Assembly: GCF_900100855.1 (NCBI RefSeq)
Contig: NZ_FNCB01000011.1
Span: forward strand, 21,321 to 85,320
Reading direction: 5' to 3'
Source: Idiomarina zobellii
GTDB lineage: Bacteria; Pseudomonadota; Gammaproteobacteria; Enterobacterales; Alteromonadaceae
Length of the DNA stretch: 64,000 nt
The notes below the pieces were generated by a model. The model did not search any database. It worked only from the letters and a program-made list of their open reading frames with translations, and had not been told where the DNA came from. Positions 48,945 through 58,062 of the stretch are shown in pieces (the stretch's first letter is position 1; the number at the start of each line of letters is the position of its first letter). The translations under genes were made by a program, and so were the position numbers.

Positions 48945-50333
48945 ATGTTTGAGAGTTTTGACGCGCTATTTCTGGCGCGCTTTCAGTTTGCTTTTACCAT
49001 TGCGTTTCACATTATTTTTCCTGCCTTTACTATTGGGGTGGCTAGTTATTTAGCCGTTCTAGAAGGTTTATACCTAAAAACTAGAAATCCGGTCTACCAG
49101 AAATTATTCCGATACTGGGTCAAGATTTTCGCCGTCGCTTTTGGTATGGGGGTGGTGTCCGGTATCGTGATGAGTTACCAGTTTGGTACGAACTGGTCGG
49201 TATTCTCGGACAAGGCAGGGCCGGTTATCGGGCCGTTAATGGGCTACGAAGTACTGACTGCGTTCTTCCTTGAAGCCGGGTTCCTTGGTGTCATGCTGTT
49301 TGGTATGAACAAAGTGGGGGAAAAGCTGCATTTCTTTGCTACCTTGATGGTTGCAATTGGTACGGCCATTTCTGCTTTCTGGATACTATCGGTAAACAGC
49401 TGGATGCAGACCCCAGCCGGCTACGCCATGAATGACGTTGGTCAGTTTGTGGTGACCGATTGGTTTGAAGTGGTATTTAACCCTTCTTTTCCCTATCGGC
49501 TGGCGCATATGTTGTTAGCGGCTTACCTGACAGTGGCTTTTGTGGTGGGTGCCGTCGGTGCCTGGCACTTGTTAAAAGACAAAACCAACGCTGCGGCACG
49601 CAAAATGTTCTCCATGGCCATGTGGATGGCGTTAATTGTTGCACCGCTGCAAGTCTTTGTGGGTGACCTTCATGGGCTGAATACTCAGGAACATCAGCCT
49701 GCAAAAGTTGCCGCAATGGAAGGGCACTTTGACACCGAAACCCGGGCACCACTGTACTTATTCGGATTGCCCAACGAAGAAACGGCGGAAGTGGACTACG
49801 CCTTAAAAGTACCGGGGCTTGCCAGCATTATTCTTAAGCATGATATTAATGCAGAAGTCACTGGTCTTGACCAATTTCCGCGTGAAGATTGGCCCCCAGT
49901 AGCGACCGTGTTTTGGTCATTCAGAATCATGGTCGGAATAGGACTTTTGATGGTGCTGGCGGGACTATGGTCAGGTCTGCAGCGGTTACGCGGAAAGCTT
50001 TATGACAACAGTCTGCTACTGCGCTTTAGTGTGTTCATGGGTCCCATGGGGTTTGTTGCTGTAATTGCTGGCTGGATAGTCACCGAAGTGGGTCGTCAGC
50101 CCTGGGTTATTTATGGCTTATTGCGCACAGCCGATGCTGCATCTCCTATTGATAAAGCGGGTGTCGCAGGCAGTCTGATAGCCTTTATTGTGGTTTACTT
50201 CCTCGTTTTTGGTGCCGGTACATTCTATATTCTGCGCAAAATGGCAGCGGATCCTGAAAAAGTAACGATTCCCGAATATGCCAAACATAAGCCGACAATG
50301 GCGGCTGAGCGCATTTACGATGAGGAGGCCTAA
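48945..50333 (+). CDS. cioA: Cytochrome bd-type quinol oxidase subunit I (cyanide-insensitive type)
   Basis: Haem-bearing subunit of a bd-type quinol:O2 oxidoreductase. Multiple membrane helices are present; His22 in AFTIAFHIIFPAFTIG is the haem ligand position, and GYEVLTAFFLEAGFLGVMLF and the WSFRIMVGIG region are conserved. At 462 residues it is shorter than E. coli CydA because the Q-loop is short, the hallmark of CioA. ATG 48945 (MFESFDALF) is preferred to a GTG at 48936. The accompanying DUF2474 gene also marks the Cio subtype. Confidence 0.92.
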   Translation: MFESFDALFLARFQFAFTIAFHIIFPAFTIGVASYLAVLEGLYLKTRNPVYQKLFRYWVKIFAVAFGMGVVSGIVMSYQFGTNWSVFSDKAGPVIGPLMGYEVLTAFFLEAGFLGVMLFGMNKVGEKLHFFATLMVAIGTAISAFWILSVNSWMQTPAGYAMNDVGQFVVTDWFEVVFNPSFPYRLAHMLLAAYLTVAFVVGAVGAWHLLKDKTNAAARKMFSMAMWMALIVAPLQVFVGDLHGLNTQEHQPAKVAAMEGHFDTETRAPLYLFGLPNEETAEVDYALKVPGLASIILKHDINAEVTGLDQFPREDWPPVATVFWSFRIMVGIGLLMVLAGLWSGLQRLRGKLYDNSLLLRFSVFMGPMGFVAVIAGWIVTEVGRQPWVIYGLLRTADAASPIDKAGVAGSLIAFIVVYFLVFGAGTFYILRKMAADPEKVTIPEYAKHKPTMAAERIYDEEA

Positions 50334-50336
50334 GCT

Positions 50337-51338
50337 ATGGATTACGCACTGATTTGGGCAATATTAATTTCGGTCGCCGTATTTGCTTATGTTGCGCTTG
50401 ACGGTTTTGACTTGGGTATTGCATTGCTTTTCCCCTGGTTCAAAAAGGAAGAAGATCGCGATGTAATGATGAACACTGTGGCGCCAGTCTGGGACGGAAA
50501 TGAGACCTGGCTGGTACTGGGCGGTGGTGGTTTGTTGGCGGTGTTCCCGCTTGCCTACTCTGTGCTCATGCCTGCACTTTATATGCCGGTTATTGCTATG
50601 CTGTTGGGGCTCATTTTTCGCGGTGTGGCTTTTGAGTACCGCTTTAAAACTAAGCGAGCAAAAGGGGTTTGGGACTTATCCTTTATCGTTGGTTCGTTAG
50701 TAGCGGCTCTGAGTCAGGGGATAATGTTGGGTGCAATGCTACAGGGTATAGAGGTTACTGACAGGGCGTATTCCGGCGGCTGGTTTGACTGGCTGACCCC
50801 ATTTAGTTTCTTCTGCGGTGTGGCCGTGGTTATTGGCTACATGATGCTGGGAGCGACCTGGTTGGTCATGAAAACCAAAGGTGATCTGCAGCGTCAAAGC
50901 TACAGGGCGGGCTGGTACAGTGCTATTTTACTGGTGGCCTGCATTGCTTTTGTCAGTCTTTATTTGCCTTACGTTGATAGCTACATTGCTGAGCGTTGGT
51001 TTACTTACCCAGCCTCGGTTGGTTTGTGGGTGTTACCGGTATTGCTGGTGGTTATTACTCTGGGCTTACTGCGATCGTTACAAAAACGACAGGAAGGACG
51101 GCCGTATTTGTGGGGCCTGGGGCTGTTTCTTCTGTCTTTTGCCGGGTTTGCGGTCAGTATTTTCCCTTACCTGGTACCGCGCAGCATTACTTTGTGGCAG
51201 GCCGCCGCACCTGAAAACAGCCTGAAGTTTCTGCTGGTTGGTGCCGTGGTGCTCTTGCCGATTATCTTTGCTTACACCGGTTATACCTATTGGGTGTTCA
51301 GAGGTAAGGTAGACCCAAACAGCGGGTATCATGACTGA
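50337..51338 (+). CDS. cioB: Cytochrome bd-type quinol oxidase subunit II
   Basis: Membrane subunit II, 333 residues, with the conserved N-terminus (ISVAVFAYVALDGFDLGIAL), NTVAPVWDGNETWLVLGGGG and the C-terminal FAYTGYTYWVFRGKV. It pairs with cioA 3 bp upstream. Its stop codon overlaps the ATG of the small gene that follows (TGATG). Confidence 0.94.
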   Translation: MDYALIWAILISVAVFAYVALDGFDLGIALLFPWFKKEEDRDVMMNTVAPVWDGNETWLVLGGGGLLAVFPLAYSVLMPALYMPVIAMLLGLIFRGVAFEYRFKTKRAKGVWDLSFIVGSLVAALSQGIMLGAMLQGIEVTDRAYSGGWFDWLTPFSFFCGVAVVIGYMMLGATWLVMKTKGDLQRQSYRAGWYSAILLVACIAFVSLYLPYVDSYIAERWFTYPASVGLWVLPVLLVVITLGLLRSLQKRQEGRPYLWGLGLFLLSFAGFAVSIFPYLVPRSITLWQAAAPENSLKFLLVGAVVLLPIIFAYTGYTYWVFRGKVDPNSGYHD

Positions 51339-51442
51339 TGAAACCGGTACTTAAAAAGTGGTTGTGGTTTGTCGGTTTGTGGTGCCTGGGTGTGCTGGCT
51401 GTCACTTTAGTCGGCGGCCTTATCCGCTGGGCGTTGTTGTAG
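51338..51442 (+). CDS. DUF2474-type small membrane protein of the bd oxidase operon
   Basis: A 34-codon gene begins in the TGATG overlap with the cioB stop: MKPVLKKWLWFVGLWCLGVL followed by AVTLVGGLIRWALL. It is one membrane helix with a basic N-terminus. Proteins of the DUF2474 family sit at this position in Cio operons and are thought to be analogues of CydX, a small stabilising subunit. A terminator follows 7 bp later, so it is the last gene of the operon. The one-base stop-start overlap supports translation. Confidence 0.82.
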   Translation: MKPVLKKWLWFVGLWCLGVLAVTLVGGLIRWALL

Positions 51443-51448
51443 ATATAG

Positions 51449-51477
51449 AAAAGGCACCCATTGGCGGGTGCCTTTTT
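51449..51477. terminator. Bidirectional terminator between the cio operon and the aminopeptidase
   Basis: AAAAGGCACCC pairs with GGGTGCCTTTT (11-bp stem), with A- and T-runs on the two sides, between convergent genes. Confidence 0.88.
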
Positions 51478-51496
51478 ATTTGAGATCTAATGTTGC

Positions 51497-53032
51497 TTAG
51501 TTTTCTAACTGATGAACCCACTCAGTTAACAAGCGCACTCCAAAGCCGGTTGGTCCTGCCGGATGAATACCGGTATCTGAACTGACCATCGCGTCAGCGG
51601 CCATATCGATATGGATCCACGGCGTATCACCGGCAAAGTGCTTAAGAAACGCTGCACCGGCCTGTGTGCCCGGAGAACCAATATTACGAATGTCGGCCAG
51701 CGGACTGTCGATAATGCCGTCATAGCCTTCTAAAGGCAGTTCCCAGACTTTCTCACCAGTGACATTGCCAGCCTCGATAATAGCTGAGCGTAAGTCGTCC
51801 TCAGATGCAAACAAAGCGGCGTAACCAGTACCCAGGGCGCCAACTTTTGAACCGGTTAATGTCGCAATATTAGCAATGGCACGAGGTTTGAACTTGTCGT
51901 TGGCATACCAGTTACCGTCGCCAAGAATCAGACGTCCTTCGGCGTCGGTGTTGGCAATTTCTACCAAAGTACCGTCACCCGCTTTAACGACGTCGCCCGG
52001 CAACGTTGCTGAACCAGAAATAAGGTTGTGCGACAGAGGTGCTACAGCAACCACATTGACCGGTGCTTCTTGTGCCGCTAACGCCATAACCGCGCCAATA
52101 ACGGCTCCAGCGCCGGCTTTGTCGGTTTGCATGCGCAAAATAGAAGAGGAGCTGGTTTTTAAGTTATAGCCACCGGTGTCAAAGGTATTGCCTTTACCGA
52201 CCAAGGCGATTGGGTCAGCGTTACTGCCCTTATAGTGGGCGGCTAGCAGGTATGAACCATGTTGGCTGCCTTGGCTAACGCTTTTTAATAAGCCCATGCC
52301 CATTTCGTCGACTTGCTCAGGCGTGACAATAGTCAGCTCAATGTTTAAGTCTTTCATGGCTTCCTGAGCTAACTTCACAATGGCTTCAGGGTAGCCGTCG
52401 CTGCCGGGCAGAGCGGTAATGTCGCGGGCAACAAACACGCCTTCAGCAATGGCGCGCGAGGCCAGATATTTTTTCTCTGCCATGTCAGGGCTTTTCACTA
52501 ACCAATGGTAAGCCGTTTGTGGACGCTCTTTTGGCTCGGACTGATAACGGTCAAAGCGATAGTTGCGCAAGTCGATGCCATGAGCAATGTGTGAACTCAG
52601 TTCGGCGGCAATGCCCGGGTTGCTGATTAGGCGTGTGTCGAAAACAACGCTTTCTAGCTCAGGCTTTAAAGCAGCCGCAATAGACGCGCCTAACTTCTCC
52701 GCTTCAAAACGGGAAAGTTCAGCCGGGTCACCGACGCCCGCCAGAAGCAGATGATTGGCTTTGGTGCCTTCCGGCGCAATCACTGTTGTTAACTGTGAGG
52801 CTTCGCCTTTAAATTCCTCAATCTCTGCAGCACGATTAACGGCATTTACATCAGAGCCTGACCATTCTGGTAGCTCAACTGCCGTACCTTCCGGCACAAA
52901 AATAACGCGAGTTTTGGTGTCTTTGTTTTCATCAGAAAAGCTCGTGAACGTGTCCAGGTAGTCACTTGCCAACGCAGGCAGCGACAAAACCGAAGAAACA
53001 GCCAGAGCACTCATGACCTGTTTTAACGACAT
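51497..53032 (-). CDS. Exported M17 leucyl aminopeptidase
   Basis: A 511-residue M17 (PepA-like) dizinc aminopeptidase. Metal and catalytic motifs are GKGNTFDTGGYNLK, ADAGAG-like KAGAGAVIGAVMAL and the family signature NTDAEGRLILGDG. Unlike cytoplasmic PepA it carries a signal peptide (MSLKQVMSALAVSSVLSLPALAS), so it probably works in the periplasm or outside. It complements the S9 peptidase and prolidase in peptide use. Confidence 0.9.
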   Translation of the reverse strand: MSLKQVMSALAVSSVLSLPALASDYLDTFTSFSDENKDTKTRVIFVPEGTAVELPEWSGSDVNAVNRAAEIEEFKGEASQLTTVIAPEGTKANHLLLAGVGDPAELSRFEAEKLGASIAAALKPELESVVFDTRLISNPGIAAELSSHIAHGIDLRNYRFDRYQSEPKERPQTAYHWLVKSPDMAEKKYLASRAIAEGVFVARDITALPGSDGYPEAIVKLAQEAMKDLNIELTIVTPEQVDEMGMGLLKSVSQGSQHGSYLLAAHYKGSNADPIALVGKGNTFDTGGYNLKTSSSSILRMQTDKAGAGAVIGAVMALAAQEAPVNVVAVAPLSHNLISGSATLPGDVVKAGDGTLVEIANTDAEGRLILGDGNWYANDKFKPRAIANIATLTGSKVGALGTGYAALFASEDDLRSAIIEAGNVTGEKVWELPLEGYDGIIDSPLADIRNIGSPGTQAGAAFLKHFAGDTPWIHIDMAADAMVSSDTGIHPAGPTGFGVRLLTEWVHQLEN

Positions 53033-53047
53033 AGTGTTTTCCTTGAA

Positions 53048-54091
53048 TTAGGTTTTCTTGAGTTGTCTGCGTTTACTATAAAACCATAACCCACTGACTG
53101 GCAAAACGATTAAGCCCAAACCCGATAAAAGCACGATGAACAAATAAAAAGCTCCACCAATAGCGGCGACATGCGTCGGGTAAATCATATTCGAAACTTG
53201 ATTACCGAGAGGAGTTTCTCGCTCATCAATAACCTGACTCACCTTTCCGGTTTCAGAGAACTCAATATAGTTGCGGCCATTCGGGTGCCATTCGTTTGCG
53301 TGTTTAGCTCTAATTCGCGGCTCTTCCAGATAAAGCAAACGAGCCTCCGCCGTTGGGAGAGCTTGCTTTGCCAGCTCTAACCGTTGTTGCCAGTTATCGG
53401 CAGCCATAGAAGGCGGTACCGGCGTTTCAATTGACTGAGTAAACGGGAGTAGGAAAATTAGCGCTGATTTTACCGGAGCAGCGTACATGATTGCGGTACC
53501 GGTGATTAGTACGATAGCGATAGGAACGAAAAGTGCAGCACCAATGCACCGGTGCAATTGCCATAAGGTTTGGCTACCGCGCTTAGTGAACGGATTAAAA
53601 AACCTTACAGACAAAGCGCGCCGAAAACTGCCTCTGCGTGGCCACCAGCGGATTAATCCTGTACCGATGAGGACGAGGCTTAATAAGCCCAAAATTCCCA
53701 GAATATCTTTACCCAGTTCGTTGAGTGCCAAGTGATGGTGCAACTCAACAAGCCAGCTTGTGAGATCCCCTAAATACTCCCGTTCAAGCAACAGATTGCC
53801 ACTGGCGTCATAGTAAAAGTGTGTTTTGTCCGCATTAACCACTTCAAGCCAAGGGCGGTCAGCGGTGGGCATGAGGGCGTAGCCGTTGTCGAATAGGTCT
53901 AGAACAGCGGCAGCGTTTTTCGTTTCAACGGGCTGCGCTAAATTGAGCTGTGGATAAAAAAGCTGCAGCAGGTCATTTTTGTAGAGTAGCAGCGAACCAC
54001 TTACTGCCATCAATAAAAGCCAAAGGCTGAGCGTTAAGCCCAGCCATCGGTGCCATTGAGTTAGTGTAGGCAGCTTGCGTTTAAGCGACAT
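53048..54091 (-). CDS. PepSY-associated membrane protein (iron-uptake type)
   Basis: A 347-residue membrane protein with four main hydrophobic helices: WLGLTLSLWLLLMAVSGSLL near the start, DILGILGLLSLVLIGTGLIRW and LFVPIAIVLITGTAIMYAA in the middle, and FYLFIVLLSGLGLIVLPVSG at the end. Its PepSY-type periplasmic region matches the PepSY_TM pattern found beside TonB-dependent receptors; some relatives reduce ferric siderophores. It lies 3 bp after the receptor gene, so the two form an operon. Confidence 0.85.
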   Translation of the reverse strand: MSLKRKLPTLTQWHRWLGLTLSLWLLLMAVSGSLLLYKNDLLQLFYPQLNLAQPVETKNAAAVLDLFDNGYALMPTADRPWLEVVNADKTHFYYDASGNLLLEREYLGDLTSWLVELHHHLALNELGKDILGILGLLSLVLIGTGLIRWWPRRGSFRRALSVRFFNPFTKRGSQTLWQLHRCIGAALFVPIAIVLITGTAIMYAAPVKSALIFLLPFTQSIETPVPPSMAADNWQQRLELAKQALPTAEARLLYLEEPRIRAKHANEWHPNGRNYIEFSETGKVSQVIDERETPLGNQVSNMIYPTHVAAIGGAFYLFIVLLSGLGLIVLPVSGLWFYSKRRQLKKT

Positions 54092-54094
54092 GGC

Positions 54095-56185
54095 TTACCA
54101 TTGGTAATTCCAGGTAAAGCTAATGGTGCGTCCGCGACCCGTGAAGTTACGGTTATCGCCGCCGACCGTCTGCGCGTAATAGGTGAAGTAGTACTTATCG
54201 AATAAGTTCTCAATACCCAGCGAGAATTGACCCATATCGCGAGTTTCGACCAGGACGGTTGCATCGACTGTGTTGTAACCATCGAAGTTGTTGATGGCGT
54301 CTTCACCGCTGTAAATGTCACGGTCGAATAGCTTATTCCATTGTACCCGGCTGCTTACCATGCCAGTCCACTGTTGTGACCAGAACAGGTTGGCGCGCTT
54401 CGGAGCAATGTTACGGCCGCCTAGCTTAGTGTCGACTGAGCCGTCATCGTTGCTGTCATACTCGCCATTGGTGTCAGCGTAGTTCAGTCCTAAAGCAGTA
54501 TCATTGGATAGCGCATATTCGGTACTAAACTCAATACCGTCAATTTCAGTCTTTTCACGCTGCACACTGTAAAAACCATCAGCATCGGGTTGTAGGCGAG
54601 CGCCCAGGTCAGAGCTTGAGCGGAAATAGCTCAGTGACGCGTTCCATGCATTGCCCTGATACTCAATGCCGACTTCCTCGTTGTCAGCGATAACCGGTTG
54701 CAGATCCAGGAAGCTGCTAACACTTAAGTCAGGTGTTGAAATGCCGCGCAATACACGACCAACGTCCGGCATGCTGAAGCCTTCAGAATAACTTGCAAAA
54801 ACACGCCATTCGTCGTTCAGAGCATAAACAGCTCCCAGGTTTCCCAGTAACTCGTTAAAGCTTGGTTCACCGCCTTCAACGAAGACAGACCCGTAAGATG
54901 CCAACGTGGTGAAGTCATCTGCTTTTAATTTTCCGTATTCATAGCGTAAACCACCGCTTAAAGTCAGACCGTTTGCTTGATAGCGCAGTTGCGCATATGG
55001 TGCCCAGTTTTCGAATTCCGTTGCAGGTACCCATTTACGGCCTGTTTGAGCCAGCTCCTGGAAGGTTTCGTCAGATAAAAAGTCCAGCCCGGCACTCACC
55101 GAGACTGGCGACTGCTGAATGTTGTTCCAATTTAGCGTTAAGCGTGAACCATATTTACGCGAGTCGTTGCGTGACTGGTCAAAAATTTCGTCGCCGTATG
55201 CAGGATCTTGAAACGTTGCATAGGTACCGCCACCGTAAAGTGCGGAAAAGTCCTGGAAGAACAGCTGCCAGTTTAGGTCGGCCATTAAGAAGTCGCTGTT
55301 GCTGTAAGTCAGACTTGAAGTGGTAACTTCGTTTTCGGGCGCATCACCCGGATATTCACCTTTAACCGATAACGCAGGAACGTTTTCTACACGATTTCCG
55401 TCAATAGAGTAGTAGTTGCCGTTACCAGCCATATCAAATCGGTTGAGCATAAACTCAAGGCGTTGTTTGCTATCAATGTCGTAACCAACTTTTGTAAATA
55501 AGTCGTAGCTTTTTGAATCCATGGTGTCGCCTTGAGTGGTATCAACACCAATCAATTGACCTTTTCCGTCCACATACATGCCGGTGTCACGGTATTGGGC
55601 GCCAAAAATTACATCCCATTGACCGCTGCCATGGCGTAGAAGGTAGCCAGCCTGATAGCTCAACCCTTCTGAGACTTCTGAATCTGGTGCGCTAAAGCCG
55701 GCGTTGACTTCGTGGCTCGTTCCGTCTTCGGCTTTTTTAGTAACGATGTTAATGATACCGCCGCTGGCGCCCATACCTTGAATCGCGCTGGCGCCGTGAA
55801 TAACCTCAACGCGCTCAATCATGAAAGGGTCGATGGTGTAGGCGGCACGTGAACCGTTACGCAGCGGGTTGGATTGAGGTACGCCATCAATTAGGTAAAG
55901 CGGCTGACGGCCTCTTAAGGTTTCGCCAGAGCTTGTCAGCTTTTGGCGAGACGGGGAATAGGCGGGAATCAGGTTTCCAAGAATATCTGACAAGGACTCG
56001 GCCACACTTAATTGCTGGCGCAACTCTTCACCCTCAATAACCGAAACGGTAGCGGGAATAGCGCTTTGTGGAATACTGGTACGGGTTGCTTTAATTTCGA
56101 TGGTTTCATCAACTTTTGCTTGTTGTGCAAGCGCAGAACCAGAAATTGCGGCGAGGATTGCAAGGGCAAGAGACTTCTTAAACAT
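54095..56185 (-). CDS. TonB-dependent siderophore-type receptor
   Basis: Outer-membrane receptor of 696 residues. A signal peptide (MFKKSLALAILAAISGSALA) is followed by a TonB-box-like KVDETIEIKATR and a plug domain (ATVSVIEGEELRQQL, then GETLRGRQPLYLIDGVPQSN). A 22-strand beta-barrel follows, ending in the aromatic GRGRTISFTWNYQW. ATG 56185 with AAGGA five bases upstream is chosen over the ATG at 56200. Fur-like control and the PepSY partner suggest ferric-siderophore uptake; the ligand is unknown. Confidence 0.93.
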   Translation of the reverse strand: MFKKSLALAILAAISGSALAQQAKVDETIEIKATRTSIPQSAIPATVSVIEGEELRQQLSVAESLSDILGNLIPAYSPSRQKLTSSGETLRGRQPLYLIDGVPQSNPLRNGSRAAYTIDPFMIERVEVIHGASAIQGMGASGGIINIVTKKAEDGTSHEVNAGFSAPDSEVSEGLSYQAGYLLRHGSGQWDVIFGAQYRDTGMYVDGKGQLIGVDTTQGDTMDSKSYDLFTKVGYDIDSKQRLEFMLNRFDMAGNGNYYSIDGNRVENVPALSVKGEYPGDAPENEVTTSSLTYSNSDFLMADLNWQLFFQDFSALYGGGTYATFQDPAYGDEIFDQSRNDSRKYGSRLTLNWNNIQQSPVSVSAGLDFLSDETFQELAQTGRKWVPATEFENWAPYAQLRYQANGLTLSGGLRYEYGKLKADDFTTLASYGSVFVEGGEPSFNELLGNLGAVYALNDEWRVFASYSEGFSMPDVGRVLRGISTPDLSVSSFLDLQPVIADNEEVGIEYQGNAWNASLSYFRSSSDLGARLQPDADGFYSVQREKTEIDGIEFSTEYALSNDTALGLNYADTNGEYDSNDDGSVDTKLGGRNIAPKRANLFWSQQWTGMVSSRVQWNKLFDRDIYSGEDAINNFDGYNTVDATVLVETRDMGQFSLGIENLFDKYYFTYYAQTVGGDNRNFTGRGRTISFTWNYQW

Positions 56186-56217
56186 GAGAATCCTTATCAT
56201 TTAAATAATTTGGCGCC

Positions 56218-56246
56218 AATGATAACGATTCGCATTTTGGTGTCAA
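56218..56246 (-). promoter_or_regulatory. Promoter with overlapping Fur-box-like site for the receptor operon
   Basis: On the minus strand TTGACA (56246-56241), a 16-bp spacer and TATCAT (56224-56219) form a sigma-70 promoter. The same bases read AATGATAACGATTCGCATT on the plus strand, about 15 of 19 matches to the Fur consensus. Iron repression is inferred. Confidence 0.65.
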
Positions 56247-56341
56247 TAAAAACTTAACTCAGTTTCCGCTATAGTTGATATCGGCAAAAACGAAACAGGT
56301 TGTGGTAGTCTGAGAGAAAACAAGAAAAAGGTCATACCATC

Positions 56342-57904
56342 ATGAAAACACTATCTAAAATCTTGTGTGTTAGTGCAGCTGCTGGTGCGTTATTGGCGTG
56401 CTCTGACAGTGCAAAAGTTGAGCGGGAAGAGGGCGTATCGCTGGAGCAGAAAATTCGTCAAACCGCTGAACAATCTTTGGATGCTTTTAACATTCCGGGC
56501 CTTGCGGTTGTTGCTGTAAAAGACGGAGAAGTGGTTTTAGCGGAAGGTTTTGGCGTACGCGATATTGAGTCGCAGCAACCGGTTACAGCCACAACCCTGT
56601 TCGGCATTGCCTCTCATACAAAAGCATTTACCGCCGCCGCAATGGCGACTCTGGTTGAGCAGGGGAAAGTGGACTGGGACGATAAAGTCATTGAGCACTT
56701 ACCAAGTTTTAAACTGGCAGACCCGTACATTACTCGCGAACTGACCATTCGGGACTTACTGAGTCACCGCTCTGGTCTTGGGCTAGGTGCCGGTGACTTG
56801 ATGATTTGGCCGAACACCGACAAAACCACCAACGAAGTCATTGCCGGCTTGGCCAATGTGCCCATTGAGCATGGCTTTCGGGAGCGCTTTGACTACAACA
56901 ACCTAATGTTTGTCACAGCGGGTGAGGTGATAAGCGAAGTGTCGGGTATGCCGTATCACCAGTACGTTGAGCAAACGCTGTTTGAGCCCATGCAGATGGA
57001 TGAAAGCACCATTGGCTTTTCTCGCATTGATGCCAGTTACGACAATGTGGCGGTAGGTACTATCGAAATGGATGGCGAACTGCATCGGTTCCCGCTCGAC
57101 TTTTTGGAAGACTTTTCTGCCGCTGGAGCAACGGCAGCAAGTGTTGATGATATGAGCCGTTGGTTGCTGACTTTGCTGAATGAAGGCGCAGCACCGACCG
57201 ACAAACGCTTGTTTAAGGAAGAGTCGCTGCATGATATGTGGCAGCTGACCACGCCATTGCCGGTATCAGCTGATGCGGCAGAGCAGGGCACATACTTTCG
57301 TGGCTACGGTCTTGGCTGGTTTGTGAAGGACTACTACGGTGTTAAGCATGTGTCGCACAGTGGCGGTATTTTGGGCATGTTGTCCTTTACAACGGTTATT
57401 CCTGAGAAAGAATTCGCCATTACTGTTATGAGTAATCAACAGGCGTTCGGTGCGCTAACCGCAATAGTGCAAGAGTCGTTGGAAGAGGTGCTGGATGTGC
57501 CTGACCAGGACTGGGTCGCGAAGGAAAGTAAGAAGTATCATGAATTCATTCAGAAAAAGGCGGATTTTAAAGTAGAAGCGGTTGATGATCCGCAGCCGTC
57601 GCTGGCGCTATCGAAATATGCGGGAACCTATACCGATGCGTGGTACGGCGACGTGGTCATCTCCGAGCAGGATGGCGCGCTGCGTATAGACTTTACGCAC
57701 ACCGATATGCTGAAAGGTTCGCTGGAGCATTACAACGGTAATACCTTTATTGTTCGCTGGGATGAACCCTTGCTGGAAGCCGATGCCTTTATTGATTTTA
57801 ATGTGAATAGAAACAACGAAATAAAGACGGCAACCATGGAAGCAGTGGCAGACTTCACTGATTTCAGTTTTGACTTTCACAACCTGAAACTCGAGAAGCA
57901 GTAA
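56342..57904 (+). CDS. Serine beta-lactamase-fold lipoprotein hydrolase (class C-like)
   Basis: A 520-residue exported protein with a lipoprotein signal (AGALLAC, Cys20). The beta-lactamase/transpeptidase fold carries SxxK at 91-94 (SHTK) and a YNN motif (DYNNLMF). HSGG (VSHSGGILGML) occupies the KTG position. A C-terminal DUF3471-like domain follows. Such proteins are usually D-aminopeptidase or esterase-like rather than true resistance enzymes; the function is not determined. Its promoter lies in the spacer divergent from the receptor. Confidence 0.88.
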   Translation: MKTLSKILCVSAAAGALLACSDSAKVEREEGVSLEQKIRQTAEQSLDAFNIPGLAVVAVKDGEVVLAEGFGVRDIESQQPVTATTLFGIASHTKAFTAAAMATLVEQGKVDWDDKVIEHLPSFKLADPYITRELTIRDLLSHRSGLGLGAGDLMIWPNTDKTTNEVIAGLANVPIEHGFRERFDYNNLMFVTAGEVISEVSGMPYHQYVEQTLFEPMQMDESTIGFSRIDASYDNVAVGTIEMDGELHRFPLDFLEDFSAAGATAASVDDMSRWLLTLLNEGAAPTDKRLFKEESLHDMWQLTTPLPVSADAAEQGTYFRGYGLGWFVKDYYGVKHVSHSGGILGMLSFTTVIPEKEFAITVMSNQQAFGALTAIVQESLEEVLDVPDQDWVAKESKKYHEFIQKKADFKVEAVDDPQPSLALSKYAGTYTDAWYGDVVISEQDGALRIDFTHTDMLKGSLEHYNGNTFIVRWDEPLLEADAFIDFNVNRNNEIKTATMEAVADFTDFSFDFHNLKLEKQ

Positions 57905-57969
57905 CCATGTGAACTCTGGACATAGCGGGGGCCAGTCCCTATAATGCCCTCGCTTTTCCCAAAGTATGC

Positions 57970-58026
57970 GCACCCTTAGCTCAGCTGGATAGAGCGTTGC
58001 CCTCCGGAGGCAGGAGTCATTCGGTA
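57970..58026 (+). pseudogene. Truncated tRNA-Arg(CCG) copy
   Basis: The first about 55 bases match a tRNA-Arg(CCG): acceptor GCACCCT, D-arm AGCTCAGCTGGATAGAGC and anticodon loop CTCCGGA with CCG at 58004-58006. After the start of the T-stem (ATTCGG) the sequence diverges, and no AGGGTGC 3' acceptor or CCA follows. It lies 93 bp upstream of the intact tRNA-Arg, so it is probably the remnant of a tandem copy. Confidence 0.75.
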
Positions 58027-58062
58027 AATAGGCACAGTGGTTAGAAGTCAAAATTTGGAAAT

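Noticed and set aside
56342..57904. Antibiotic-resistance beta-lactamase
   Set aside because: The lipoprotein has SxxK and YNN but HSGG in place of KTG and a DUF3471-like tail; this subgroup is usually peptidase or esterase-like.
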